From Herbaspirillum robiniae (GTDB taxonomy: Bacteria > Pseudomonadota > Gammaproteobacteria > Burkholderiales > Burkholderiaceae_D), in assembly GCF_002213415.1 (NCBI RefSeq), contig NZ_NJGU01000018.1, forward strand, positions 1-64,000: a DNA stretch of 64,000 nucleotides, given 5' to 3'. Positions 52,916 to 61,056 of this stretch are shown here, in pieces (the first letter of the stretch is position 1; each line of letters opens with the position of its first letter). The notes beneath the pieces were generated by a model. It searched no databases. It saw only the letters and a program-made list of their open reading frames with translations, and had not been told where the DNA came from. Both the position numbers and the translations under genes were made by a program.

Positions 52916-53830
52916 ATGAACATCGTCATCAACGAAGAACTGCAGAAGTACATCGATCCGCTCACCCCCAACGAATACGCCTCGCTGGAGCGCAGCATCC
53001 TCGCCGAGGGCTGCCGCGACGCGCTGGTGCTGTGGGGCGAGGTGCTGGTGGACGGCCACAACCGCTACGAGATCTGCCGCAAGTACGAGCTGCCCTTCAA
53101 GACCGTCCAGAACGAAAGCTTCAAGTCGCTCGACGACGTGCTGCTGTGGATGATCGACAACCAGCTCGGACGCCGCAGCGTGTCCGACTTCCAGCGCGGC
53201 ATGCTGGCATTGCGCAAGCGCGACATCATGGCCGCCCGCACCAAGGCCCTGCCCAAACCCGTGAAGGGTGAAGACCCGGCCGACGCCGCGGTGCCTTCGC
53301 CTGAAAACGCCGCCGAAGGCGGATCGCCCGCGGATGCCGGCGACCCGCCCTGGCACGCCGACGACACCACCGGCCCGATCAAGACGCGCCAGGACATCGC
53401 GCGCGCCGCAGGCATCAGCAGCGCCACCATCGGCCAGATCGACCGCATCCGCAAGACCGCCGCGCCCGAACTGGTGGAAGCGGTGCGCAGCGGCGCCATC
53501 TCGATCAACGCCGCCGCCGCGGTAGCCTCGCTGCCCAGCGAAGACCAGGTCAGCGCGGTAGCCGGCGGCAAGAAGGAATTGCGCGAAGCCGCCAAGAAGG
53601 TGCGCGAACAAAAGGCCGCCACCCGCACCCCGCGCGCGCCCAGGGTGGAAGACGGCGAAGCCGCCGCCGACGCCATCCCGCTGGTGGAGGGACAGGAGAA
53701 CGAACTCACCGCCGCGCTGCGCCGCGAAATCGCCGCGCTGCAGTCGCGCGTCTCCCGGCTGACCGAGGAGAACCAGGGCCTACGCGCCGAGATCGCCATG
53801 CTCAAGGCCGCCAACGCCTCTGAGGCCTGA
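52916..53830 (+). CDS. Orphan ParB-like protein
   Basis: This 304-residue protein has an N-terminal ParB/Srx-like domain (about 1-95, with LERSILAEGCRDALVLWG and LVDGHNRYEICRKYELPF). A Pro/Asp/Glu-rich linker follows, then a helix-turn-helix near 160-190 (RQDIARAAGISSATIGQIDRI) and a C-terminal leucine-zipper-like coiled coil (about 262-300). It lacks the GERRxRA CTPase motif of canonical ParB, having VDGHNRYE instead. No parA is adjacent. It may be a chromosomal DNA-binding protein of plasmid origin. Confidence 0.8.
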   Translation: MNIVINEELQKYIDPLTPNEYASLERSILAEGCRDALVLWGEVLVDGHNRYEICRKYELPFKTVQNESFKSLDDVLLWMIDNQLGRRSVSDFQRGMLALRKRDIMAARTKALPKPVKGEDPADAAVPSPENAAEGGSPADAGDPPWHADDTTGPIKTRQDIARAAGISSATIGQIDRIRKTAAPELVEAVRSGAISINAAAAVASLPSEDQVSAVAGGKKELREAAKKVREQKAATRTPRAPRVEDGEAAADAIPLVEGQENELTAALRREIAALQSRVSRLTEENQGLRAEIAMLKAANASEA

Positions 53831-53847
53831 TCTCAGCGACGCGCGCC

Positions 53848-54438
53848 GTGCCCACCTACACCATCGCCGCCCGCAGCGAGATCGAACTCGATATCCGCAA
53901 GAGCCGTTTCATCGGCATCGTGATGCCGGTGGCCGGGCGCGAGGCTGCGATGCAGGAGATCGAACGCATGCGCGACGCCCACCGCGGCGCCACGCATGTG
54001 TGCTGGGCGCTGATGGCCGGCGGCCAGTCCGGCATGTCGGACGACGGCGAGCCTTCCGGCACCGCCGGCCGCCCGATGCTGGAAGTGTTGCGCCATCATG
54101 AACTCGACGGCGTGCTGGCCATGGTGGTGCGCTACTACGGCGGCATCAAACTGGGCGCCGGCGGCCTGGTGCGCGCCTATACCGACGCGGTGGCGACGGC
54201 GTTGAAGAGCGTCGAACGCACCGAGCGCGTGCCGCAGGCGGAGATAGAGATCGGCATCACCTACGCCGCCGAACCGCAACTGCGCCACTGGCTGGCCCAG
54301 CACAAATACGAACTGCTCGACAGCCGCCACGACGCCCTCGCCCACCTGCGGCTGCGCCTGCCCGAGGCACAGCTGGCTCAGGCCGAAGAGGCCATCAGGC
54401 GCGTGGCCTCGAACGCCTCGATCAAGCGCATCATCTGA
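53848..54438 (+). CDS. yigZ: YigZ/IMPACT family protein
   Basis: This 196-residue protein of the UPF0029 family has the N-terminal IMPACT domain with RKSRFIGIVMPV, GATHVCWAL, SDDGEPSGTAGRPML and VRYYGGIKLGAGGLVRAY, plus a C-terminal EF-G-like domain. The function is uncertain, though E. coli YigZ has been linked to peptide processing and nucleic-acid binding. The start is GTG. Its last 61 bp overlap the antisense small gene at 54378. Confidence 0.9.
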   Translation: MPTYTIAARSEIELDIRKSRFIGIVMPVAGREAAMQEIERMRDAHRGATHVCWALMAGGQSGMSDDGEPSGTAGRPMLEVLRHHELDGVLAMVVRYYGGIKLGAGGLVRAYTDAVATALKSVERTERVPQAEIEIGITYAAEPQLRHWLAQHKYELLDSRHDALAHLRLRLPEAQLAQAEEAIRRVASNASIKRII

Positions 54439-54539
54439 TCCATGCGCTCGCGGTCGCCCGGCTGCGGCGTGCGCGACCACAACTGGTCGAACTCGGCCAG
54501 CAGCAGGTGGTATTCGATCTCGTCCAGTTCTGCGTGCAT
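54378..54539 (-). CDS. Tiny HigA-like protein (antitoxin dimerisation region without HTH)
   Basis: This 53-codon frame starts with an ATG at 54539, preceded by AGGGAG seven bases upstream, and begins 27 bp after the MFS stop in the same direction. The peptide has EYHLLLAEFDQLW, a TPQPGDRERM turn and MMRLIEAFEA. This matches the first about 45 residues of HigA-type antitoxins (EYEAAL..LW..GTPE..RL..L..LIEAYE). The helix-turn-helix that should follow is missing. It overlaps the 3' end of yigZ on the other strand. Function unknown. Confidence 0.55.
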   Translation of the reverse strand: MHAELDEIEYHLLLAEFDQLWSRTPQPGDRERMDQMMRLIEAFEATRLMASSA

Positions 54540-54566
54540 CTGTGCGCTCCCTGCTCCATTCCCGTC

Positions 54567-56027
54567 TCAATGCATGCGCCGCAGCCTGCACGACAGCCGG
54601 CGCGCCAGCTGCACCGCCAGCGCCGGCGCGATCGCGAACACCGCGAACAGCACCATGGCGGCGTCCTGCGCGCCCACGATTCCGCCCGGCGACGTCAAGC
54701 CCGCCTCATTGGCCGTGAGCCCGACCAGCGCCGCGCCGACGGCCATCGCATACAACTGCACGGTGGTGACTGCCGCCGAGGTCAGGTTTTCCTCACCGGG
54801 GCTGGCTGCGCGCATGGCGCGCTCGATCAGGTGCGGCCAGCCCAGGCCGATGCCCGCTCCGGCCGCCGCCAGCGCCAGCACGAGCGCCGCGTCGACCATC
54901 ACCCCGGCGTCCACCCAGCGCGCCGGCAACAGCACGGCCAGCACGATCAGGCCCAGCGTCATCAGCATCGGGCCGATGCGCACCATGCGGTCGACGGCGG
55001 CGCCGGCGCGCCCCGAACTGAACAGCGAAGCGACGCTCCAGCCGCCGGCCATGGCGGCCGTCATGTATCCCGCCGCCAGCGGCTGGTAGCCATGCAGCGT
55101 CTGCAGGAAATACGGCACGAAGATCTCGGTGCAGCTGCCGATCACCAGCAGCGAGACGCAGGCGAACACCTTGCCCATCACGGTGCCCAGCGCATAGCCG
55201 CTGCGCGGCAGGAGGCTCACGCGATGGCGCAGGTCGATGCGCGCCACCAGCAGGCCCAGCGCCACGCCGCCGGCCACGCCCGCCGCCGCCAGCCACCCCG
55301 TGTCGGCCTGCGCCGCCAGCGCCATCAGCAGCACCGAGGCGGCCAGCAGCAGGATGCGCCCGAACGGCATCGCCCCCTGCCCGCCGTCGACCTTCCTCAC
55401 CGACCGCGGGCCGAGCTGCGCACTCACCAGCGCCGCCTGCAACAGCAGCAGCGGCACCAGTGCCCAGAACGCCAGACGCCAGTGGCCGCTGGCGGCGAAC
55501 AGGCCGCCCACCGCCGGCCCCAGCAGCGTCGAAATACCCCACATGCCGGACTCCAGCGCGATCGCGCGCGACCACAGGCGCTGCTCGAACACCAGGGGAA
55601 TGAGCGCATAGCCCAACCCCGCCAGCAGGCCGCCGCCCACGCCCTGCACCGCACGCCCGGCCAGCATCTGCATCATGCTGCCGGCCAGCGCGCACACCAG
55701 CGCGCCGGCGGCGAACACCGCCAGTCCCAGCAGATAGGTGCGGCGCGCGCCCAGCGCGGCCAGCAGCTTGTTGGTCAGGGTCGAGCCGATGATGGAGGTG
55801 ACCACGAACAGCGTGACGTTCCAGGCGTAGTAGTCGAGCCCGCCGATGTCGCGCACCACCGATGGCAGGATGGTGGTGACGATGTGCACGTTGATCGCAT
55901 GCAGCGCCACGCCGCCAGTCAGCGCCACCGCCCGCAGGCCGTTGCGCCCGCTCAGCAGCTCGCCCCAGGTGGCGCCGTCGGCCGCCATGGGCGCGGGAAT
56001 GTCCGGTGAGGGGCTGTGGGTGGTCAT
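54567..56027 (-). CDS. MFS transporter
   Basis: This 486-residue major facilitator protein has around 14 hydrophobic segments. It shows the DHA2-like opening HAINVHIVTTILPSVVRDIGG and a motif-A region TNKLLAALGARRTYLLGL. It is probably a proton-driven drug or metabolite exporter in the inner membrane. MTTHSPSPD at 56027 is the chosen start. A cysteine-rich regulator is transcribed divergently 115 bp away and probably controls it. Confidence 0.9.
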   Translation of the reverse strand: MTTHSPSPDIPAPMAADGATWGELLSGRNGLRAVALTGGVALHAINVHIVTTILPSVVRDIGGLDYYAWNVTLFVVTSIIGSTLTNKLLAALGARRTYLLGLAVFAAGALVCALAGSMMQMLAGRAVQGVGGGLLAGLGYALIPLVFEQRLWSRAIALESGMWGISTLLGPAVGGLFAASGHWRLAFWALVPLLLLQAALVSAQLGPRSVRKVDGGQGAMPFGRILLLAASVLLMALAAQADTGWLAAAGVAGGVALGLLVARIDLRHRVSLLPRSGYALGTVMGKVFACVSLLVIGSCTEIFVPYFLQTLHGYQPLAAGYMTAAMAGGWSVASLFSSGRAGAAVDRMVRIGPMLMTLGLIVLAVLLPARWVDAGVMVDAALVLALAAAGAGIGLGWPHLIERAMRAASPGEENLTSAAVTTVQLYAMAVGAALVGLTANEAGLTSPGGIVGAQDAAMVLFAVFAIAPALAVQLARRLSCRLRRMH

Positions 56028-56142
56028 ATCGTTTTCCTTCGCTGTTTGGTTTTGGCTGGAAACCCGGTTCGACATTTGGCCGAAGCGGGGATAATATGCA
56101 AGCAATCGTTTGGTTATTTGAAGCGCAGTGTAAAACGTCCCC

Positions 56143-56826
56143 ATGAATTTAACAAGTAAATACTTGGAAAATGAATTGCCGCCCGACCCCGGCCAGGCAG
56201 GTCCTTCCACGCCCGAGCGCATCCTGTTCCGGTTGAAAACGCGCGGCCCGGCCTCCACCGCCGAACTGGCGCGCGAGCTGGGCATGACCTCGGAAGCGGC
56301 GCGCCAGCAGGTGCAAAAGCTGGTGGCCGAAGGCCTGATCGCCGGGCATCAGTCGAGCGCGGCGCCGCGCGCCGGACGTCCGCGCCAGGACTGGGACCTG
56401 ACCGCCGCCGGGCACACCCGCTTCCCCGATACCCACGCGCAGCTGACGGTGCAGCTGATCGGATCGATCCGCCAGCTGTTCGGCGAACAGGGGCTGGAAA
56501 AACTGATCGGCCAGCGCGAGGCGGAAATGCGCGCCGACTACCAGCGCCATTGCGCCGGCATTTCCTCCTTGCCGAAGAAGCTGGAGAAGCTGGCCGAGAT
56601 CCGCAGCGCCGAGGGCTACATGGCACGCGTGGAGAAGGATGGAAAGGATTGGCTGCTGCTGGAAGACCACTGCCCCATCTGCGCCGCCGCGCAAAGCTGC
56701 CAGGGCTTTTGCCGCTCGGAGCTGCAGTTGTTCCGGGAAGTGGTGGGCGACAAGGCCGGCGTCACGCGCGAGGAGCACCTGCCCTCCGGCGGGCGGCGCT
56801 GCGTCTATCGCATCGTGCCGGTATGA
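56143..56826 (+). CDS. Winged-helix regulator with cysteine-rich C-terminus (SufR-like)
   Basis: This 227-residue regulator has an N-terminal winged helix (about 23-95, with RGPASTAELARELGMTSEAARQQVQKLVAEGLI as family motifs). The C-terminal domain has CPIC (177-180), Cys186, Cys190 and Cys220. The arrangement resembles SufR and related DeoR-like metalloregulators that hold an Fe-S cluster or metal, though the spacing differs from cyanobacterial SufR. No suf or isc genes are nearby. It is divergent from the MFS gene, its likely target. Confidence 0.8.
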   Translation: MNLTSKYLENELPPDPGQAGPSTPERILFRLKTRGPASTAELARELGMTSEAARQQVQKLVAEGLIAGHQSSAAPRAGRPRQDWDLTAAGHTRFPDTHAQLTVQLIGSIRQLFGEQGLEKLIGQREAEMRADYQRHCAGISSLPKKLEKLAEIRSAEGYMARVEKDGKDWLLLEDHCPICAAAQSCQGFCRSELQLFREVVGDKAGVTREEHLPSGGRRCVYRIVPV

Positions 56827-56846
56827 CGCGGCGGCAGGCGGCAAAG

Positions 56847-56875
56847 AAAAAGGAGCACCTCGGTGCTCCTTTTTT
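56847..56875. terminator. Bidirectional terminator between the regulator and the lyase-like gene
   Basis: The stem AGGAGCAC / GTGCTCCT (56851-56858 with 56863-56870) has a CTCG loop, an A-rich left side and a five-T right side. Confidence 0.85.
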
Positions 56876-56902
56876 CATGCCTTCACATCCGCCGGGACCG
56901 GA

Positions 56903-57763
56903 TCAGACCGCCCCGTACTTGCCGATGTTGGCATTGAAGCGCTCATAGCCCACGGTCTTGTTGATCAGCCCTTCGTCGAAGCAGTACTCGCGCAGCTTGC
57001 TGGCGTCGCGCCCCTCGCGGAATGCCTCGCACACCTGCTTGACCGCCTTGAACGCGGCGAAGATCGCCAGCGGCCAGTACACCGACATGTTGGCGCCGGC
57101 CTGGGTCTCGGCATCGATCGCATCCTGGAAGTCGACGCTGGTCACGATCACCGGCCCCTTGATGCGCGCGCGATACTCGGCCAGCGAAGACACCGATCCC
57201 TTGAACACCAGGAAGCCGGCATCGGCGCCGGCTTCGAGATAGGCGTTGATGCGCTCGACCGCTTCTTCCGGATCGTCCTTCAGGTAGATCGCGTCCGAAC
57301 GCGCGATGATCAGGAAGTTGGGATCGCGCCGCGCGTCCACGCAGGCGCGGATGCGCTGGCACATGGCGTCCTGCTCCAGCAGCACCGGCGCGAACTCGGT
57401 GTGCTTGCCGAACACCGTGTCCTCGATGTGGATGGCGGACGCGCCGGCCGACTCGAACTCGTGCACGGTGCGCCAGATGTTGGCGGCGTGGTACCAACCG
57501 CTGTCGGCGTCGCAGATCAGCGGCAGGCTGGTCTCCTTGGCGATCTCGCGCGCCAGCGGCAGCAGGTCGCCCAGTTGCACCAGACCGACGTCGGGCAGGC
57601 CCTTGGTGGCGCCGGTGACGAAACTGCCGGTATAGAGCACCGGAAAGCCCGTCTGCTCGATGATGCGCGCCGAGAGCACGTCGTACGCGCCCATGATCGG
57701 CGTGCATTCGCTTTGGTCTTCCAGCAGCTGGCGCAGGCGCTGGCGCTTTTGATGCATGTCCAT
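56903..57763 (-). CDS. Isocitrate lyase / PEP mutase superfamily enzyme
   Basis: This 286-residue protein of the ICL/PEPM fold shows GAYDVLSARI, GLPDVGLVQLGDLL, metal-binding Asp85 and Asp87 in CDADSGW, and Glu114-Asp115 in IHIED. The gating loop that carries the lyase Cys (KRCGH) is replaced by residues 116-128 with no Cys. It is therefore unlikely to be a (methyl)isocitrate lyase and may be a decarboxylase, hydrolase or C-C lyase of another substrate. It is downstream of the SDR and lactonase-like genes in one direction. Confidence 0.85.
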   Translation of the reverse strand: MDMHQKRQRLRQLLEDQSECTPIMGAYDVLSARIIEQTGFPVLYTGSFVTGATKGLPDVGLVQLGDLLPLAREIAKETSLPLICDADSGWYHAANIWRTVHEFESAGASAIHIEDTVFGKHTEFAPVLLEQDAMCQRIRACVDARRDPNFLIIARSDAIYLKDDPEEAVERINAYLEAGADAGFLVFKGSVSSLAEYRARIKGPVIVTSVDFQDAIDAETQAGANMSVYWPLAIFAAFKAVKQVCEAFREGRDASKLREYCFDEGLINKTVGYERFNANIGKYGAV

Positions 57764-57812
57764 GTGAATCCTCTTGTGGATGAAAATAAATCGTGGCGGC
57801 CGCGTGTCCGGC

Positions 57813-58574
57813 TCAGCGCATGAAGAGTCCGCCGTTGACGTCCAGCGTGGCGCCGGTGACGTAGTTGCTGTCGTCGCTGGCGAGATAGAGCGCGGCGGCG
57901 CTGATGTCGTCCACCTCGCCGTAGCGGCCGAGCGCGATGCCCTTCTTCACCTCGGGCGAATAGTTCAGCACATCGGTCATGGCGGTCTCGATGGTGCCCG
58001 GCGCGATGGCGTTGACGTGGATGTTGTACGGCCCCAGCTGCTTGGCGGTGGCCTTGGTCAGGCACAGCACGCCGGCCTTGGTGACCGAATAGGTGACCTC
58101 GGCGGCGACGCCGCCCACCTGCCCCGCCACCGACGCCATGTAGATCACCTTGCCCGACTTGCGCGCCTTGGCGTGCGGGATGAAGGCCGAGGTCGCATGG
58201 ACGTAGCCGAGCAGGTTGACGTCGATCACCTGCTGCCATTGCTCGGGCGTGATGTCTTCCAGCGGCTTGGCCGGGCGCACGATGCCGGCGTTGCACACCA
58301 GGATGTCGAGCTGGCCGAAGTGCCCGATGGCGCGCGCGATCATCTGCGCGTTGTCGCCGGCACGGCCGGTGTCGGCGCGCACGGCCAAGGTCTTCACGCC
58401 GAACTCGCCGGCGATGGCATCGGCGGCCGCGCCTGCGCCCGCTTCATCGAGATCGACGATGGCCACGTTGGCGCCTTCGCCGGCGAAACGCCGCGCGATG
58501 GCAAGACCAATGCCGCGCGCCGCCCCGGTGACGAGGGCGGTCTTTCCACTGAGTTTTTGCATGATGGTGTTCAT
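57813..58574 (-). CDS. Short-chain dehydrogenase/reductase
   Basis: This 253-residue classical SDR has the cofactor motif TGAARGIG (16-23), NNAG-equivalent CNAG, catalytic Ser148, Tyr162 and Lys166 (YSVTK), and a C-terminal VTGATLDVNGG. Asp41 after the second strand suggests NAD preference. The substrate is unknown. Its start overlaps the stop of the lactonase-like gene (ATGA), so the two are co-translated. Confidence 0.92.
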   Translation of the reverse strand: MNTIMQKLSGKTALVTGAARGIGLAIARRFAGEGANVAIVDLDEAGAGAAADAIAGEFGVKTLAVRADTGRAGDNAQMIARAIGHFGQLDILVCNAGIVRPAKPLEDITPEQWQQVIDVNLLGYVHATSAFIPHAKARKSGKVIYMASVAGQVGGVAAEVTYSVTKAGVLCLTKATAKQLGPYNIHVNAIAPGTIETAMTDVLNYSPEVKKGIALGRYGEVDDISAAALYLASDDSNYVTGATLDVNGGLFMR

Positions 58575-59506
58575 GTGAATTGATAAGTCTTGTGCGCCTT
58601 GGCAAAGGCTTCGGCACTGAAGATCCAGGAGCCCTTCTGGCCGACCGGATCGTTGGTGCAGATCAGCAGCTGCCTGCTGTCGGGCGCCAGCATCGGATGC
58701 GTGGTCAGCAGGTGCTGTCCTTCATCGCGCCCCGGCAGCAGGAACTGCCCGATCGGGAAACCGTAGCGGTTGAACGCCATCACCCGCCCCTGGTAATACA
58801 TCGCCACATACAGGTTGTCGTCGCTGTCGATGCTGCAGGAGTCCGGGCCGTGATAGCCGGTGAAGTGATACGGCACGCAGGTGCCGTAGGGCGCGATGGT
58901 CTTGCCGTCGGCCGCGAGATCAATGCGGTGCAGGCGGTTGGCGTTGGTCTCGGTGACCCACAGCACGCGCTCGTCGGTGGACAGCGCCACGCCGTTGGGG
59001 CCGGCCATGTTGCGCATCACCGGCGTCACCACCTCGTCGGCGGAAACATGAAAGACGCCGCCGGTAGGCTCGCAGGAGCTGCCGACGAAGTGCGTGAAGT
59101 AGAACCCGCCGTCGGAGGCGAACACGATGTCGTCCACCACATAATCCTGCAGGATGGTGCGCCGCCCGCTGCCGTCGGGATTGCAGATCAGCAGGCCGCC
59201 CTGCTTGAAGTCGCCCAGCAGCGAGATGTACAGCTGGCCGTTGCGGTGGATCTTCACGCTGGCCGGGTTCATGCCCGCGAGCTGGAACAGCGCCTTCGGC
59301 GTCCTGCCGCCCGGCTTGAGACTGAACACGGTGCCGCCGAACACCTCGAGGAAATACAGCGTGCCGCGGCGATCGAAGCACAGCCCTTCGAGCTGCAGGA
59401 CTTCGTCCGACACCTTGCACCACGGCTCGGCCACCCGCGTGAGCAGGTTCTGTTCGGACGGCGGAATGGGCGCCGGCTTGCCCGGCGAATGCGCTGATGC
59501 GTTCAT
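58571..59506 (-). CDS. SMP-30/gluconolactonase-like beta-propeller protein
   Basis: This 311-residue protein has the repeating strand pattern of six-bladed SMP-30/LRE lactonases, for example LEGLCFDRRGTLYFLEV, DDIVFASDGGFYFTHF, GPNGVALSTDERVLWVTE and DSCSIDSDDNLYVAMY. The metal-binding Glu, Asn and Asp positions appear present. It likely hydrolyses a lactone made by a dehydrogenase such as the coupled SDR. The ATG at 59506 is preferred; the longer frame would include the operator region. Confidence 0.85.
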   Translation of the reverse strand: MNASAHSPGKPAPIPPSEQNLLTRVAEPWCKVSDEVLQLEGLCFDRRGTLYFLEVFGGTVFSLKPGGRTPKALFQLAGMNPASVKIHRNGQLYISLLGDFKQGGLLICNPDGSGRRTILQDYVVDDIVFASDGGFYFTHFVGSSCEPTGGVFHVSADEVVTPVMRNMAGPNGVALSTDERVLWVTETNANRLHRIDLAADGKTIAPYGTCVPYHFTGYHGPDSCSIDSDDNLYVAMYYQGRVMAFNRYGFPIGQFLLPGRDEGQHLLTTHPMLAPDSRQLLICTNDPVGQKGSWIFSAEAFAKAHKTYQFT

Positions 59507-59600
59507 GATCTGGTCTCCGTCAAATGTGATGCGATGCTGCGCGCGCCGGCGGCCTGCCCTTGCGCATGGTTGAAGCATATCTGGCAGGGCACCAGGGGAA

Positions 59601-59657
59601 CTGGTACAGTCCCAGACTATTTTCTCGACACCGAACCAGTCACATAACAGGTACAGT
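59601..59657. promoter_or_regulatory. Operator candidate between lactonase-like gene and MocR gene
   Basis: CTGGTACAGT (59601-59610) is followed after 22 nt by GAACCAGT (59633-59640). A third direct copy, GGTACAGT, is at 59650-59657, just before the MocR ATG. The first two form an imperfect inverted repeat whose halves are 32 bp apart. The same pair with the same 22-nt gap recurs at 62504-62543. Confidence 0.6.
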
Positions 59658-59661
59658 TGGA

Positions 59662-61023
59662 ATGACCGCCGGCTCAAAAATCGAGCTCATCATGGAAGAT
59701 GTGCTGGCCCGCCTGCGCAGCGGCGCGCTGCAAGCGGGCGACCGCCTGCGTTCGGTGCGCGAAGAATCCGAGCTGCAGGGCGTGGCCAAGAACACCGTGG
59801 TGGAGGCCTACCTGCGGCTGGTGGCGCAAGGCGTGGTGAACAGCAAACCCGGCGCCGGTTACTTCATCGCGCGCAACACGCCGCAGTTGAAGGCGCAGGC
59901 GATGCCCAGCTTCGCCGACGGCGCGCGCCGCGCCAAGATGATCCTCACCGAACAGCTGGAGCAGAGCCTGCCGATCCGCCCCGGCGACGGCCGCCTGCCG
60001 CCCGACTGGCTGGATCCGGCCGAGCAGCGCCGCGCCATCGCGCTGCCGCGCGTGGCCGCCTCCGACTCCTACAACAGCTCATGGGGCTTCCTGCCGCTGC
60101 GCGAACACCTGTGCGGCGTGCTGGCCGAGCGCGACATCCAGTGCCATCCCGGGCAGGTGCTGATGACCTACGGCGGCAACCACGGCACCGACCTGGTGAT
60201 CCGCTGCTACGTGCGTCCCGGCGATGCGGTGCTGGTCGAAGAGCCCGGCTACTATCCGCTGTTCTGGAAGCTGGCCGCGGCCGGCGCGCGCATCGTCGGC
60301 GTGCGCCGCCTGCACGACGGCCCCGATCTGGCCGACCTGGACGAGAAGGCGCGCAGCTCCGGCGCGCGCATGTTCTTCACGCAGCCGCTGGCGCATAACC
60401 CGGTGGGCGGCTCGATCACTTCCGGCAACGCCTACGGCGTGATGAAGATCGCCGAGGCACGCAACCTGCTGCTGGTGGAGAGCGATCCCTTCGCCGACAT
60501 CCTGCCCGTGACCGCGCCGCGCCTGGCCGCGCTGGACCAGCTCAAGCGCGTGATCTACGTCGGCTCCTTCTCCAAGACCCTGCCGGGCAGTTTCAGGGTC
60601 GGCTACGTGGCCGCCTCGCCCGATATCGCCGCCGAGCTCAACGAGATGAAGGTGATCACCATCATCTCCACCTCGGCCCAGAACGAGCGGCTGGTCTATT
60701 CGCTGATCCAGGACGCGCGCTACCTCAAGTACCTGCGCCGCCTGCGCGAACGCATCGCCGACGCCGCCGCGCAGACCGTGGCCGGTCTGGAGCAGGCGGG
60801 CTTTTCGGTGCCGCGACCGCTGGGCGACGGCTTCTACGTCTGGATCAGGTTCAGCGATGCCATGCGCGGCCAGGACATCTCGGCCCAGGCTGCGCGCCAG
60901 GGCATCTTCATCGCGCCGCCGGAAGCCTTCACCGTCTCACCGGACCAGGAACCGGGCACCCGCATCAACGTGGCCTACGGCTCCCATCCCGAGTTCCTGG
61001 CCTGGCTGGCGAAGCAGCGCTGA
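59662..61023 (+). CDS. MocR-type regulator (GntR winged helix fused to PLP aminotransferase fold)
   Basis: This 453-residue fusion has a GntR-type winged helix (about 1-75, LARLRSGALQAGDRLRSVREESELQGVAKNTVVEAYLRL as family motifs) and a class I aminotransferase domain with PLP Lys305 in SFSKTLPGS. MocR proteins use PLP as a sensor ligand and bind direct or inverted repeats near their own gene. It is divergent from the lactonase-SDR-lyase genes, which it probably controls. The ATG at 59662 keeps the operator outside the gene. Confidence 0.9.
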   Translation: MTAGSKIELIMEDVLARLRSGALQAGDRLRSVREESELQGVAKNTVVEAYLRLVAQGVVNSKPGAGYFIARNTPQLKAQAMPSFADGARRAKMILTEQLEQSLPIRPGDGRLPPDWLDPAEQRRAIALPRVAASDSYNSSWGFLPLREHLCGVLAERDIQCHPGQVLMTYGGNHGTDLVIRCYVRPGDAVLVEEPGYYPLFWKLAAAGARIVGVRRLHDGPDLADLDEKARSSGARMFFTQPLAHNPVGGSITSGNAYGVMKIAEARNLLLVESDPFADILPVTAPRLAALDQLKRVIYVGSFSKTLPGSFRVGYVAASPDIAAELNEMKVITIISTSAQNERLVYSLIQDARYLKYLRRLRERIADAAAQTVAGLEQAGFSVPRPLGDGFYVWIRFSDAMRGQDISAQAARQGIFIAPPEAFTVSPDQEPGTRINVAYGSHPEFLAWLAKQR

Positions 61024-61056
61024 GCACGGCCGGGATGAGGAGAGTAAGACCGGAGC

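Noticed and set aside
53831-54566. HigBA toxin-antitoxin pair
   Set aside because: Only a HigA-like N-terminal fragment is present; yigZ on the other strand and the MFS gene are not toxins.
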